The notes below the pieces were generated by a model. The model worked only from the letters and a program-made list of their open reading frames with translations. It was not told the origin of the DNA and made no database searches. From positions 1-33,008 of the forward strand of contig SLKA01000106.1 in the NCBI GenBank assembly GCA_007134845.1: a stretch of DNA of 33,008 bases. Reading direction: 5' to 3'. Every line of letters begins with the position of its first letter. Position 1 is the first letter of the stretch. This DNA comes from Balneolales bacterium (GTDB lineage: Bacteria; Bacteroidota; Rhodothermia; Balneolales; Natronogracilivirgulaceae). The translations under genes were made by a program, and so were the position numbers. Positions 1 through 9,181 of the stretch are shown here, piece after piece.

Positions 1-716
1 AGGACCGGCGGAGCAATTCCGCACAACTCCGAAGCCTTCAGGTAAAACTCATTGCGGGTGGGATGCTCCCGGGCGCAGGCGTTGTAGATCCCGGTCAGCT
101 CCGGCTGCTCGATGAGCGCCGTGATCACCCCGATGGCATCCTCCAGATGGATCATGTTGACGGGCTCCTCGCCGTTGCCAGAGGCCTGTCTGCCGGATAA
201 AAACCGGCCCGGGTTGCGCTCCGGCCCGAACAGTCCGGCCATACGCACCACGGCAACCGGGGCATGAAGTGCATCCATCAGCAATGATTCCATCGCAACA
301 AGCCCCTTGCCGTTTTCGGTTTCGGGTGGATGGGGATCCACTTCGGTGGCATCCTGCTGCCGCGCTGCATACACACCGGTCGAACTGACCATCACCAGGC
401 GTTTTACAGGCGATGCGTTGATGTAGGATACCAGCTCATCAGCCTGCTGCTGCATGACCGTTATGCGGTCCGGCACACGCGGCGGCGGAATGTTCAGCAC
501 CACCGTATCGACATTAAAAAACGAAGTCACATCATCACCGCTTATGCGCGGATCGAGCTGAAGATAATAGGGTTCGATGCCGGACTGTTCAAGCAGCGGG
601 ATCTTGTCCTTGGTGGTGGTGCTTCCCCTCACAAAATGGTCATGCTCCAGGAGCCGGATACCCAGTGGGAAACCGAGCCATCCGCAGCCCAGAATACTGA
701 TCCGATGATAGGTCAT
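1..716 (-). CDS. NAD-dependent epimerase/dehydratase-like protein (3' end outside window)
   Basis: The reverse strand is open from an ATG at 716 to the window edge, giving about 238 residues without a stop, so the C-terminus is missing. It begins MTYHRISILGCGWLGFPLG, a Rossmann NAD(P)-binding glycine motif (GCGWLG, residues 10-15). A segment MVSSTGVYAA follows, resembling the catalytic Ser/Thr strand of extended short-chain dehydrogenases, and then MAGLFGPERNPGRFLSG and NMIHLEDAIGVI, which are typical of YeeZ/sugar-nucleotide epimerase-like proteins. A clear YxxxK catalytic pair is not obvious; GKGLVAMES lies where it would be expected, so activity may be atypical. The gene follows hemY by 25 bases on the same strand and is probably co-transcribed. 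The substrate is unknown. Family assignment is good; function is not assigned. Confidence 0.8.
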   Translation of the reverse strand, partial: MTYHRISILGCGWLGFPLGIRLLEHDHFVRGSTTTKDKIPLLEQSGIEPYYLQLDPRISGDDVTSFFNVDTVVLNIPPPRVPDRITVMQQQADELVSYINASPVKRLVMVSSTGVYAARQQDATEVDPHPPETENGKGLVAMESLLMDALHAPVAVVRMAGLFGPERNPGRFLSGRQASGNGEEPVNMIHLEDAIGVITALIEQPELTGIYNACAREHPTRNEFYLKASELCGIAPPV

Positions 717-741
717 AGCAACTTTGATTACGTGTTTCAGG

Positions 742-2268
742 TTACCGGTTCGCGCCCGATGCCGGGCCGTTCAGGTCACGGTCGATTCGATCCGCAAGAT
801 CAAAGGCCGCATTAATGGTGTCGCCGACAGAGATTCCGGTCCGGTAGTTGCCGGCCATGTAGAAGCCGGGATGATCGTGCTCGGCCCGGTCCATCAGCGA
901 AAGAAAGCGTCCGTGCCCAAGTTCATATTGCGGGATGGCACGCGACCACAGAATTCTGTGCCTGAAAAGCGGCTCACCGTGCAGGCCCAGCAGCTTGTGA
1001 AGGCTTGCAATCACAAGTTTGATCTGTTCATCCTCGCTTTTTTCCGCAATTTCAGGCTGCCGTGAACCGCCCAGGTAGGTAGTCAGTGTGACATGTTCGT
1101 CATCCGGCGCGCGGTTGGGGAACAGGGTGGATGTGAACAGTGTGCCCAGAATCGGGAATTTCTCCACACCGGGGATGAGCATGCCGAATCCGTCCAGTGG
1201 ATGTGCAACATCCTGCCTTCGAAAACCGAGTGTCAGGGAGACCACGGGTGGATGCGGGATGTCCGCCACCGGCGCCACCACATCGGACAATTTTTCCGGA
1301 AGCGTTATTGATTTGATACCGTAAGCTGTGCCGGCATAGACTATTTTGTCAAATTCCTGCGATGGTTCCTGCCTGTTGACAAAGTGAATGCGCCAGCGGC
1401 GGGTGTAGCAGGCGTCGTCATTGTTTATTTTTCGTCCCTGTTCCGGATCCGTGATCATATCAATTCCTGCAACCCGGCTGCTGAACGATAGCGAATCGCC
1501 CAAACGGCTGCATATGGTGTCAGGCAGTACCTGTAATCCATCATCAAAAGAGAATATCTCGGCCTTATTTCGCGGGATCTCATCGGAGCCGGGAGGACGC
1601 CGGACACCGCCTTTGATCTGCCCCAGAATCAGCGACCCGTGCTGTTCCTCCAGCAGTGCAAGCCTGGGAAAAGCGTGACGCAGCGACAGGCGCTCCGGAT
1701 CACCGGCATAAATCCCGCCTGCAAGGGCATCAATCGGCCATTTCAGAAATTCTTCACCAAGCCGGCGCCGTACAAATCCGGCCAGCGACTCCTCTGAGCG
1801 GCCGGGTTTGCGCGACAAGGAGGAATCTGTCCCTGATGAAATCGTTTCCGGGGCATCCGTTGTATGGAGATCGTGATTCTTTGCCCGCCGCCGGAACGGT
1901 TCCCGCAGGATGCTGAATTTGGCAGATCGGCTCAGCAACGGAGTGCGGACAAGCTCCATGAGAGATACCGGAACAGCCACCATTTTTCCGTCACGGATGA
2001 TGTACCTTTTTTTTGCAGCGCTATCGGGGTAGTAGCGGCGTTTTTCAAGATCGAGCATGGACACCAGCCGCTTGATGCGCCCGGACGACTCAATTATGGT
2101 ATTCGGACCCCATTCAGCCAACCAGCCATCACGGTTCCGGGTCGTTTTAATTGCACCGCCGGGCAGGTCCGACGCCTCGAATACGCGAACCGAGTGTCCC
2201 TTTTCCGTTAAGAGCAGTGCCAGGGTCAGTCCGCTGATGCCGGCACCGATTATTCCAATATGAGCCAT
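742..2268 (-). CDS. hemY: Oxygen-dependent protoporphyrinogen oxidase (HemY type)
   Basis: FAD-dependent oxidation of (copro)protoporphyrinogen to the porphyrin in haem synthesis, in the family also annotated as hemG. The N-terminus MAHIGIIGAGISGLTLALLL carries the FAD-binding GxGxxG motif (residues 8-13), followed by VFEASDLPGG with the acidic residue that binds ribose and WLAEWGPNTI. The C-terminus FYMAGNYRTGISVGDTI is the hallmark second FAD contact of this family. Length is 508 residues, slightly long, because of a polar segment at about residues 125-165 rich in R, S, T and D. An in-frame ATG lies 25 codons upstream (2343), but that extension is outside the family pattern, so the start at 2268 is preferred. 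It heads a two-gene minus-strand unit with the epimerase-like gene and diverges from the acyl-CoA ligase at 2503. Confidence 0.9.
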   Translation of the reverse strand: MAHIGIIGAGISGLTLALLLTEKGHSVRVFEASDLPGGAIKTTRNRDGWLAEWGPNTIIESSGRIKRLVSMLDLEKRRYYPDSAAKKRYIIRDGKMVAVPVSLMELVRTPLLSRSAKFSILREPFRRRAKNHDLHTTDAPETISSGTDSSLSRKPGRSEESLAGFVRRRLGEEFLKWPIDALAGGIYAGDPERLSLRHAFPRLALLEEQHGSLILGQIKGGVRRPPGSDEIPRNKAEIFSFDDGLQVLPDTICSRLGDSLSFSSRVAGIDMITDPEQGRKINNDDACYTRRWRIHFVNRQEPSQEFDKIVYAGTAYGIKSITLPEKLSDVVAPVADIPHPPVVSLTLGFRRQDVAHPLDGFGMLIPGVEKFPILGTLFTSTLFPNRAPDDEHVTLTTYLGGSRQPEIAEKSEDEQIKLVIASLHKLLGLHGEPLFRHRILWSRAIPQYELGHGRFLSLMDRAEHDHPGFYMAGNYRTGISVGDTINAAFDLADRIDRDLNGPASGANR

Positions 2269-2344
2269 AATCACCAAATCTTGAATTCTGCCTGATTCTT
2301 GAATTCCACCTGAAGGTACGCGATTTTTCACAATACGACACATC

Positions 2345-2369
2345 CTGTGTTATATTACTGTGTTATATT
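2345..2369. repeat. Tandem 12-mer repeat and small hairpin in a divergent promoter region
   Basis: CTGTGTTATATT occurs at 2345-2356 and again at 2358-2369, a 13-bp period. It is followed at once by an inverted repeat ATGCCG-6nt-CGGCAT (2371-2388). These lie in the 234-bp gap between the divergent hemY and acyl-CoA ligase genes, where both promoters must be. They could be operator half-sites, but no known regulator motif is recognised. Confidence 0.45.
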
Positions 2370-2502
2370 GATGCCGGTTTTTCGGCATGGAAAACAGCAT
2401 TGGCCGGAGACTTGCGACGGTCAGCAGCTATGTTTCACAAGACCGGTGGATTTGATTATTTTCCCGTAGAACCGATCTTTTAATTATTATAATTCCGTTC
2501 AC

Positions 2503-4266
2503 ATGAGTTTACCGCCCCTCAAAGAAAAGACTTTGCCGGAATTGCTGCACCGGACCATTACGCATTTTGGTGACAGACCCGCCCTGGCCTATGCCGGGAA
2601 AAAGGCAACAACCTATAAACAATTGGGAGAAAAAATAACGCGTGTGGCATCCTTTCTGAAAGATAACGGGATTGAGCCGGGCGATCGCGTAGCTGTTTTG
2701 AGCGAGAACAGTCCGAATTGGGGAGCGGCTTTTTTCGGTATCACATCATTGAAAGCGGTGGCGGTTCCCATCCTGAACGATTTTCATCCGTCCGAAATTC
2801 ACCACATTCTCAGGCATTCAGGTGCATCGGCGCTGTTTGTATCCGAACGTTTGTATCACAAGGTGGAAGAGTTCGATCTGGAAAAGCTCAATGTCGTCAT
2901 TCTCATTGACAATCTTTCGGTGATATCGCCCGAGTGGAGCAAGGATCGGCTGCGGCGCCTCTACGCCGAGGGAAGCAGGGAGCTGAAGCGCATCAAGCAC
3001 ATGGCACTGAAAAAAGTCGGTCTGGCCTCACTGGATGTTCCTGAAGATGCCCCGGCTTCCATCATTTACACCTCCGGTACGACGGGCCATTCCAAAGGCG
3101 TAGTGCTCACCCACGGAAATATTGTGAGCAATGCCATCGGTCTGGACAAGATTGTTGATGTTGACTACAATGACCGGCTTCTGTCCATTCTGCCGCTGGC
3201 GCACGTATATGAGTGTTCGGTCGGACTGGTGATGCCCATGATGATCGGTGCTTCGGTGCATTATGTTGACAAACCGCCGACGGCACCGGTGCTCCTGCCT
3301 GCGCTCCAGCAGGTACGTCCCACGGTCATGCTCTCCGTTCCTCTGATCATTGAAAAGATGTACAAGGCCCGCATCATGCCGGAAATCCAGAAAAAATGGG
3401 TGGTACGGACGGCCTACAAAGTGCCGGCTTTGCGAAGAATGATCAACCGGAAAGCCGGGGGCAAGCTACTGCAGATATTTGGCGGATCTCTGCGCATGTT
3501 CCCTATCGGGGGAGCATCGATTGCACCGGAAGTAGAACGGTTCATGAAGGAGGCGGGATTCCCCTATGCTGTCGGGTACGGTCTGACGGAAACCTCGCCT
3601 ATAGTTACCGGAAGCAATGAAAAAAATACCCGCTTGTATTCTGTGGGAAAACCGCTGGAAGGTACAGAAGTCCGAATTGACCTGGAGCAGCAGAGCAGCG
3701 AGGACGGAGCAACGGGGGAGGTGGTACATTCCTATTCGGAACAATTCTCCAAAAAGGGGGTTGGTGAGATTCTGGTGAAGGGACCGGGTGTGATGCAAGG
3801 GTACTATAAAGACCCGGACCTGACAGCACAGACCATTGACAAGGACGGCTGGCTGCGGACCGGTGACCTTGGCGAATTCGACAAGGACGGGTATCTGTAT
3901 ATCCGGGGCAGGCTGAAAAATATGATTCTGGGTCCGAGCGGCGAAAATATTTATCCGGAAAGTGTCGAATCGATCTTGCACCGATCCGAATATGTGCTGG
4001 AATCACTGGTTTACAAGCAGGATAACAGACTTGTTGCCCGTGTGCACCTGAACTATGAGAAACTGGATGAGGAGTTTGCAGCCAGGGGGCGCTCACAGAC
4101 GGAAATCCGGGCGTTTATAAAGGAGCTGCTGGTAAAATTGCGTGATGATACCAATGCGAATGTAGCTTCCTTTTCAAGAATTTCCGAGGTGATCGAGCAG
4201 ACCGAGCCGTTTGAGAAAACACCGACCCAAAAGATCAAACGCTATCTGTATGTCGGTGAAAACTGA
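2503..4266 (+). CDS. Long-chain acyl-CoA synthetase (AMP-forming)
   Basis: ATP-dependent activation of fatty acids to acyl-CoA through an acyl-adenylate, a FadD/ACSL-type enzyme of 587 residues. The AMP-binding P-loop is YTSGTTGHSKG at residues 189-199, with LTHGN following. Next come the adenine-binding region YGLTETSPIV and the motif WLRTGDLGEFDKDGYLYIRGRLKNMI, whose Asp binds ribose and whose Arg marks the hinge before the C-terminal subdomain. The catalytic Lys candidate is in TPTQKIKRYLY at the extreme C-terminus. The start ATG has no Shine-Dalgarno site, only an A/T-rich upstream, which is usual for this group. It converges with a second ligase of similar length 17 bases away. Substrate chain length cannot be read from sequence. 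Confidence 0.93.
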   Translation: MSLPPLKEKTLPELLHRTITHFGDRPALAYAGKKATTYKQLGEKITRVASFLKDNGIEPGDRVAVLSENSPNWGAAFFGITSLKAVAVPILNDFHPSEIHHILRHSGASALFVSERLYHKVEEFDLEKLNVVILIDNLSVISPEWSKDRLRRLYAEGSRELKRIKHMALKKVGLASLDVPEDAPASIIYTSGTTGHSKGVVLTHGNIVSNAIGLDKIVDVDYNDRLLSILPLAHVYECSVGLVMPMMIGASVHYVDKPPTAPVLLPALQQVRPTVMLSVPLIIEKMYKARIMPEIQKKWVVRTAYKVPALRRMINRKAGGKLLQIFGGSLRMFPIGGASIAPEVERFMKEAGFPYAVGYGLTETSPIVTGSNEKNTRLYSVGKPLEGTEVRIDLEQQSSEDGATGEVVHSYSEQFSKKGVGEILVKGPGVMQGYYKDPDLTAQTIDKDGWLRTGDLGEFDKDGYLYIRGRLKNMILGPSGENIYPESVESILHRSEYVLESLVYKQDNRLVARVHLNYEKLDEEFAARGRSQTEIRAFIKELLVKLRDDTNANVASFSRISEVIEQTEPFEKTPTQKIKRYLYVGEN

Positions 4267-4283
4267 AGCGGTTGGGTACGGCA

Positions 4284-6023
4284 TCAATGCTCTTCGGTGC
4301 TGACGGGCGTGGGATCTTTGCTGACCGTGTATCGCTTGATCTTTTTGGTTGTGGTCTTTTCAAACTCATTTTCGCGAATCAGGATGTTCTGAATCCGCTT
4401 GAACGAAGAGACCTGCTTGTTCACCTTGTCGACCTCTTTGCGGATCACTTTTTCCATCCACTCTTTGGTGATTTCCTGCTTTTTGGCTTCGGCCCGCGCA
4501 ATCAGTGCTTCACCGTCAACAACCACCTGGGCAGCTATTTTTTCGGTATATCCTTTTGTTGCCTCACCGTACACCATGGATTCCAGGATATAGGGGCTTC
4601 GGTTGAGCATATCCTCCAGCTCCTCGGGGTAGACATTCTTGCCGTTTGCAGCGATGATCACGTTCTTTTTACGACCGCTGATGTGGAGGAATCCGTAATC
4701 ATCAATAAATCCAAGGTCGCCGGTGTGGAACCATCCGTCTTCTGTAATGGACTCCTTTGTGGCCTGCTCATTTTTGTAATATCCGATCATGACATTGTCA
4801 CCCCGGGCAATGACCTCGCCTACCCCGTCTTCACCGGGATCGTAGATCTTGATCTTGACTCCGGGCAGGGGGAGTCCGGCCGCTTCGTCCTTGAAAGCAT
4901 CCAGACGGTTGAGGGCAAGAATGGGTGCGGTTTCGGTGAGTCCGTATCCCTGGACAAACATAAAGCCGAGTCCCCTGAGTCCGGCCGCAATTTCCGGATC
5001 CGGTGCCGCACCGCCTGCTATGAAGAGACGTATGTGTCCGCCGAATTTCTGATGAAGCGATCCGAAAAGCTTTTTCTGGGCGTTTTTGAGGCCGAGTTTA
5101 TTAAGCATTTTGCCAAGGCCGGATAGCGGAGGGACCAGCATTCGGGTCACCGCTTTTTCACGGATACCTTTCCGGATGTTCCGGTACATTTTTTCAAATA
5201 AAAGTGGAACACCAAGGAGGATGGTTGCCTTGCTCTGCTGAAGATCATCTAGAATGGTTTTCAGCGAACGCGCATAGTAAACCGAACAGCCTTTGTAGAG
5301 CGGGCAAAGAAAACCGCAGGTGCATTCATAGGTGTGATGAATCGGCAGGACCGAAAGAAACCGGTCTTCCGGGTAAAGACGAATCATCTGCACCATGCCC
5401 ATCAGGTTCGCGCAGATGTTCTTGTGCGAAAGCATGACTCCCTTGGCGCGTCCAAGTGAACCGGAAGTGAAAACGATGATGCTCATCTCCTCAGGGTCGA
5501 TGTCGGGCATCGGACGGATTTTGGTGGATGAAATATCACCCATCATCTCTGTCATCGACAGAAAATCGCCCTCTTTGGATTTAATATCCATGTTGATGTA
5601 GTACCTGACTTTTTTCAACGAGCTGTGGGCGGTCTCAAAATGTGAGCTCAGGCTGTTGGAAAAGACGATGGCTTTGGCATCCGATTCGTGGATGATATTG
5701 AGCACTTCCGTCTTGCTCAGGTTGCGATCCACCGGTATGATGACATAATTATAACAAGCTGCAGCGAGATAAGCGATGCACCATTGCACCCGGTTTTCAC
5801 TGATCACGGCAATATGTGATCGCTCCTTGAGTCCGAGCTTGTGAAGTGCCGATCCGAAAACCCGGACCTGGTGGAGCAGCTGCTCATATGTGACTTCGGA
5901 AATCGGGGTCTTGTTCAGATCGGTGAGGGCCCGGCGCTTTCCGAACTGTTCGGCCGATTGTACCAGCATATCCTGGATAGAGGCGATCGGCCTGGTCTCG
6001 AAATAAGAAAGATCAGTATTCAT
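4284..6023 (-). CDS. Second AMP-forming long-chain acyl-CoA synthetase
   Basis: A 579-residue paralogue of the neighbouring ligase, on the opposite strand and ending 17 bases from it. The P-loop reads FTSGSLGRAKG (residues 185-195) rather than the usual SGTTGxPKG, with SL replacing TT and A replacing P; the Ser/Gly frame and the final Lys-Gly are kept. YGLTETAPIL, WFHTGDLGFIDDYGFLHISGRKKN and the C-terminal catalytic Lys region TTTKKIKRY are all intact, so the enzyme should be active. Both ligases share the EKT-T-KIKRY ending, which suggests a common origin. The pair may differ in acyl chain preference or in direction (uptake versus recycling), but this is inference. Confidence 0.92.
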   Translation of the reverse strand: MNTDLSYFETRPIASIQDMLVQSAEQFGKRRALTDLNKTPISEVTYEQLLHQVRVFGSALHKLGLKERSHIAVISENRVQWCIAYLAAACYNYVIIPVDRNLSKTEVLNIIHESDAKAIVFSNSLSSHFETAHSSLKKVRYYINMDIKSKEGDFLSMTEMMGDISSTKIRPMPDIDPEEMSIIVFTSGSLGRAKGVMLSHKNICANLMGMVQMIRLYPEDRFLSVLPIHHTYECTCGFLCPLYKGCSVYYARSLKTILDDLQQSKATILLGVPLLFEKMYRNIRKGIREKAVTRMLVPPLSGLGKMLNKLGLKNAQKKLFGSLHQKFGGHIRLFIAGGAAPDPEIAAGLRGLGFMFVQGYGLTETAPILALNRLDAFKDEAAGLPLPGVKIKIYDPGEDGVGEVIARGDNVMIGYYKNEQATKESITEDGWFHTGDLGFIDDYGFLHISGRKKNVIIAANGKNVYPEELEDMLNRSPYILESMVYGEATKGYTEKIAAQVVVDGEALIARAEAKKQEITKEWMEKVIRKEVDKVNKQVSSFKRIQNILIRENEFEKTTTKKIKRYTVSKDPTPVSTEEH

Positions 6024-6136
6024 AAATAATTGCGCTTGAATGAATTAATGATTTATTGCGGCTACCTGTTCCGCATCCGAAATCTAATGTTTCAAGCGTT
6101 TATTATAAAGAATAATCGTAGCAATGGCACAAATTA

Positions 6137-6212
6137 CCGGGCCGGCATAAAAACTCCGGGCCGGCATAAAAACTCCGGGCCGGAATAAAAACACCGGGCC
6201 GGCACAACCCAC
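6137..6212. repeat. 19-bp tandem repeats, about four copies
   Basis: The unit CCGGGCCGGCATAAAAACT starts at 6137, 6156, 6175 and 6194. Copies one and two are identical, copy three has two changes, and copy four decays after CCGGGCCGGCA. The array lies upstream of the minus-strand ligase and downstream of the TonB receptor. Each unit carries a GC-rich core (GGGCCGGC) next to an A-rich tract. No function is recognised. Confidence 0.85.
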
Positions 6213-6245
6213 CAGGCCAGAAAACATCTCACGACAGCGTAAGGT

Positions 6246-6312
6246 GAACGGCCTGTGATGAACAGCGCACGAAGAACGGCCTGCGATGAACTGCGCACGA
6301 AGAACGGCCTGC
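6246..6312. repeat. 28-bp tandem repeats, about 2.4 copies
   Basis: Units beginning GAACGGCCTG start at 6246, 6274 and 6302. The first two differ at two positions (GTGATGAACA versus GCGATGAACT) and the third is truncated near the end of the TonB receptor gene. Together with the 19-bp array this accounts for most of the 321-base gene-free stretch 6024-6344. I see no other gene there. Confidence 0.85.
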
Positions 6313-6344
6313 AGCTTGCCGTGGAAGAATTCGGGTAACGGTGA

Positions 6345-8792
6345 CTACAGCGTAACGCTCAGGCCGAATGTGAGCATGCGCGGAAGTCCGAGCCGGATTC
6401 CCTGAGGTCTGCGCGAGGAGATATAGCGTTCGTCGGTGAGGTTTTTGACCGAAACGGAGAGGTAGGCGTCAGTGACCATCGGCAATTGATAGCGCATGCC
6501 GGCATCCACAAGAGTATAGCTATCCAGAATGCCTTCACGGCCATTACCTGTCGGTTCGGTCCGGTTAAGCACATCACCGTATTGATCGCCGGTATAGGTG
6601 GCCTTGAGGTACCCCGACAGACCCGAATCATGTGTCAGTGATATTCTTGAAAATCCGGACCATTCGGGCGCATAGGGCAGATCGTTGTCTCTGACATTGA
6701 CCATCTCATCCCCAAATGCCACAAACCGGTCGTCGCTGAACCAGGCTTTGCTCCATGTACCGCCAAGCTCCCAGCCAATAATAACAGGGAAATCTGACAT
6801 GTCTGGTGTCGCATTAAACAGGAACTCAAGGCCGTAGTGGCGGGTGGCACCGCCGTTTGTCAGTCCGACCGCATTCGGCATACCGTGCCCCCCGGATGAC
6901 TCGGAAACCGGAATAACCTGATTTTCGAAGGTCATAAAATAGGCGGTTATTTCCGACTTCAAAAAGGAGAGCGGCCGCAGCCGGAATCCCGTTTCATAGC
7001 TCCAGCTCCATTCCGCATCCAGTTCCTGGCTGCTGCCGGTCGCGGTGATCGCATCTTTGACGCGGGGAGGACTGAACCCACGATGGACACCGGCAAACAG
7101 TGCCGATTCGGGACCGACCTGGTAATTGACGCCGAATCCGGGTATGATAGCAAGCACATCGTCATTGGTTGTTCGCTGCACATCCTCAAAACTCAATCTG
7201 AGAATTTCCCGTTCGAAGCGGAAATATTCGACCCGCAATCCGGGTGTAGCTGTCAGTTGCGGTGTGGCATAGAACCGGTTCTGGATAAAGGCACTTGTGG
7301 CGTAGCCGGACCGGATTTCGTCATCGCGGATATTACCGGTGGCAGGACTCTCAATGGATCCGTTCACCCTTTGTTCGAATGCCCGTTCGTAGAGATAGCG
7401 GAACCCGGCGTCCAGATCATTGCGATACTCGCCGATGTGGAACCGGGCGCTGAGGCGGGGTTCGACACCGATCACTTCAAATTCACGGTTGCGATTGCCG
7501 GTGGTGGGACGGAACCAGATTGCTCCAAATGGCTCATCCGGATTGCCGACAATATGGCTGTAATCGCGGCCGGTTGCAGGCTGGTTGTCAAAATCCTGCC
7601 GTGACCAGTTGCGGCGGGTAGTGTAGGCATACGCTGCTGTGCGAAGATGGACATAATCGCTGAAGAAATAGTCGTGCGTCAGGCTGGCCGAGTAGCAGCG
7701 GATTTTCAGCTCGTCATTCGGGGCGATTTCAGAGTAATCGTATTGTCCGCTCTCGAACATGGACTGGCTAAGTCCGACATAGGTGGAATTGGACAGTTCG
7801 TCATAGATGCTCATTTTTATGCCCAATATCGATCGCTCGCCCATCACCAGTTTCCATTTGGTGTTCAGGTCGTTAAGCCGGAAGTTGAGAGGGCCAATGT
7901 TTTCGCCCTGCCGCCGCAGGTAGGTCACCTGAAAGCCATTATTTCCAAATGAGTTGCCGTAGCCAAGCCGGGAGGTGAAATAGCCTCGCTCCCCGCCGGT
8001 GACATAGGCATCCAATTTTCGCTCTGCAGGAGGATCGGCCGTGATGAAATTAATGACACCGCCAATGGTCTGCGGTCCGAACATGATCGATCCGCTTCCC
8101 TTGATCACCTCTATGCCGTCCATTCGTGAAACGGAAGGGGTGTAGTACATTTCCGGTTCGCCATAGGGTGCCAAGGCCACCGGAATCCCATCCTCCAGCA
8201 TCAGCACATTCCGGCTCATATCGGGGTCGAGTCCGCGGATGCCGATGTTGCTGCGAAGGCCGATCCCTTCGTGATTCACTGAATGTATGCCTGGTATCTC
8301 CCGGAATATTTCCGTGGCGCTCAACGGTTCGGTTTCTTCCAGCCGCTTTGCCGATACCACAGAAGCCGATCCGGGAATTCTGGAAAGGCGTCCCGGACTG
8401 CGCCCGACAATTTCGATCTGCGGCATTTCATTGCTTGAAATGAGTGATATCCGCACATCGGTACGTTCATCTTCCCGTATGGTGACCTGCTTTTCCACGC
8501 TCTGATACCCCACATGGCTGATCACGAGATGATAATCACCCGCAGGAATTTTTTCGAGCAGGAAGGTGCCGTCCCTTCGGGTGATGGTGCCCTTGCCAAG
8601 CTGAGGCAGCGCCACGTGCGCATAAGCCAGGCTTCGGTTCTCATCACTGATTACGATACCCTCCAGCGAACCGGCCGGACCGCTGGAGGTAACTTCGCCA
8701 CCGGAGTTGGATGTTGCAGAGCCGGGGGTTGCATCCGAAACGGCAGGTTCTCCCGCCGTCATCAGAAACATGGCAAAAAGTACAAAATACAT
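6345..8792 (-). CDS. TonB-dependent receptor, FecA-like
   Basis: Outer-membrane receptor for TonB-driven uptake, 815 residues. It starts with a short hydrophobic signal-like segment (MYFVLFAMFLM). A carboxypeptidase-regulatory-like beta-sandwich follows (about residues 42-115: GSLEGIVISDENRSLAYAHV... GTFLLEKIPAGDYHLVISHVGYQ), as in many Bacteroidota receptors. The plug (about 125-255) contains IEIVGRSPGRLSRIPGSASV, GLRSNIGIRGLDPD, LMLEDGIPVALAPYGEPEMY and IEVIKGSGSIMFGP; these segments are characteristic of the FecA (ferric citrate) subgroup. The C-terminal barrel ends LPRMLTFGLSVTL with a terminal beta-strand. The ligand is likely a ferric chelate, but this is inference. The gene diverges from an Omp85-type protein across a 389-base gap holding a TATTTA-N3-TAAATA palindrome. 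Confidence 0.92.
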   Translation of the reverse strand: MYFVLFAMFLMTAGEPAVSDATPGSATSNSGGEVTSSGPAGSLEGIVISDENRSLAYAHVALPQLGKGTITRRDGTFLLEKIPAGDYHLVISHVGYQSVEKQVTIREDERTDVRISLISSNEMPQIEIVGRSPGRLSRIPGSASVVSAKRLEETEPLSATEIFREIPGIHSVNHEGIGLRSNIGIRGLDPDMSRNVLMLEDGIPVALAPYGEPEMYYTPSVSRMDGIEVIKGSGSIMFGPQTIGGVINFITADPPAERKLDAYVTGGERGYFTSRLGYGNSFGNNGFQVTYLRRQGENIGPLNFRLNDLNTKWKLVMGERSILGIKMSIYDELSNSTYVGLSQSMFESGQYDYSEIAPNDELKIRCYSASLTHDYFFSDYVHLRTAAYAYTTRRNWSRQDFDNQPATGRDYSHIVGNPDEPFGAIWFRPTTGNRNREFEVIGVEPRLSARFHIGEYRNDLDAGFRYLYERAFEQRVNGSIESPATGNIRDDEIRSGYATSAFIQNRFYATPQLTATPGLRVEYFRFEREILRLSFEDVQRTTNDDVLAIIPGFGVNYQVGPESALFAGVHRGFSPPRVKDAITATGSSQELDAEWSWSYETGFRLRPLSFLKSEITAYFMTFENQVIPVSESSGGHGMPNAVGLTNGGATRHYGLEFLFNATPDMSDFPVIIGWELGGTWSKAWFSDDRFVAFGDEMVNVRDNDLPYAPEWSGFSRISLTHDSGLSGYLKATYTGDQYGDVLNRTEPTGNGREGILDSYTLVDAGMRYQLPMVTDAYLSVSVKNLTDERYISSRRPQGIRLGLPRMLTFGLSVTL

Positions 8793-8968
8793 GAAAAATA
8801 ATGGTTGGTTGTTAATTTGGATGCATTGGATGCCGGGGATTGCCCGATGCCGTTCATGGCAGAATATTCTGGATCCGGCAGATAATAGTGTTGTGCTTAG
8901 TCCATAAAATTCAAATTATTATGGTTCATAAAATACCAAGCGATGAAGAAATTTGCAATATCTATTTG

Positions 8969-8983
8969 TATTTAATCTAAATA
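8969..8983. promoter_or_regulatory. Candidate metal-regulator operator (palindrome TATTTA-N3-TAAATA)
   Basis: A perfect inverted repeat with 6-bp arms, TATTTAATCTAAATA, lies in the A/T-rich middle of the divergent gap 8793-9181. Its core TTTA-N3-TAAA is of the kind bound by Fur/DtxR-family regulators. With a FecA-like receptor on one side, iron-responsive control is a reasonable guess. Short palindromes also arise by chance in A/T-rich DNA. Confidence 0.4.
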
Positions 8984-9078
8984 AATAGGCATAAGATTGC
9001 AGGCCATCCGGCTGTGGCTCTTTGCCAGCTGCAAATACAACCGGATACCGGCATTAATCTGCTTTGCGAGTTTGCCAA

Positions 9079-9138
9079 CAACCCGTAACTTTCCCGCTGA
9101 TAACTTTTCCACTGACAATTTTTCAGCTGATAACTTTT
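9079..9138. repeat. 15-bp tandem repeats, three to four degenerate copies
   Basis: Units are CCGCTGATAACTTTT (9094-9108), CCACTGACAATTTTT (9109-9123) and CAGCTGATAACTTTT (9124-9138), preceded by a weaker copy ending GTAACTTTC (9079-9093). The array ends 43 bases before the ATG of the Omp85-type gene, so it would lie in its 5' leader or promoter. The rest of the 389-base gap holds the palindrome at 8969 and A/T-rich DNA; no gene is seen. Confidence 0.75.
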
Positions 9139-9181
9139 ATTGCTGCTTCTGCATCATTGGATCTGCTGATTGGTGTTTACA

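Noticed and set aside
2269-2343. N-terminal extension of protoporphyrinogen oxidase from an ATG at 2343
   Set aside because: The 25 extra residues precede the FAD-binding strand that normally begins this family, and they would run into the repeat and promoter region.
2488-2493. TATAAT hexamer just before the acyl-CoA ligase start
   Set aside because: It lies only 9 bases before the ATG, with no -35 element at a workable distance (the nearest TTGATT is 30 bases upstream), so a promoter call is not supported.
4272-5126. Long plus-strand open frame opposite the second acyl-CoA ligase
   Set aside because: It is antisense to a protein with intact family motifs and shows no recognisable domain; long mirror frames are common in mid-GC coding DNA.
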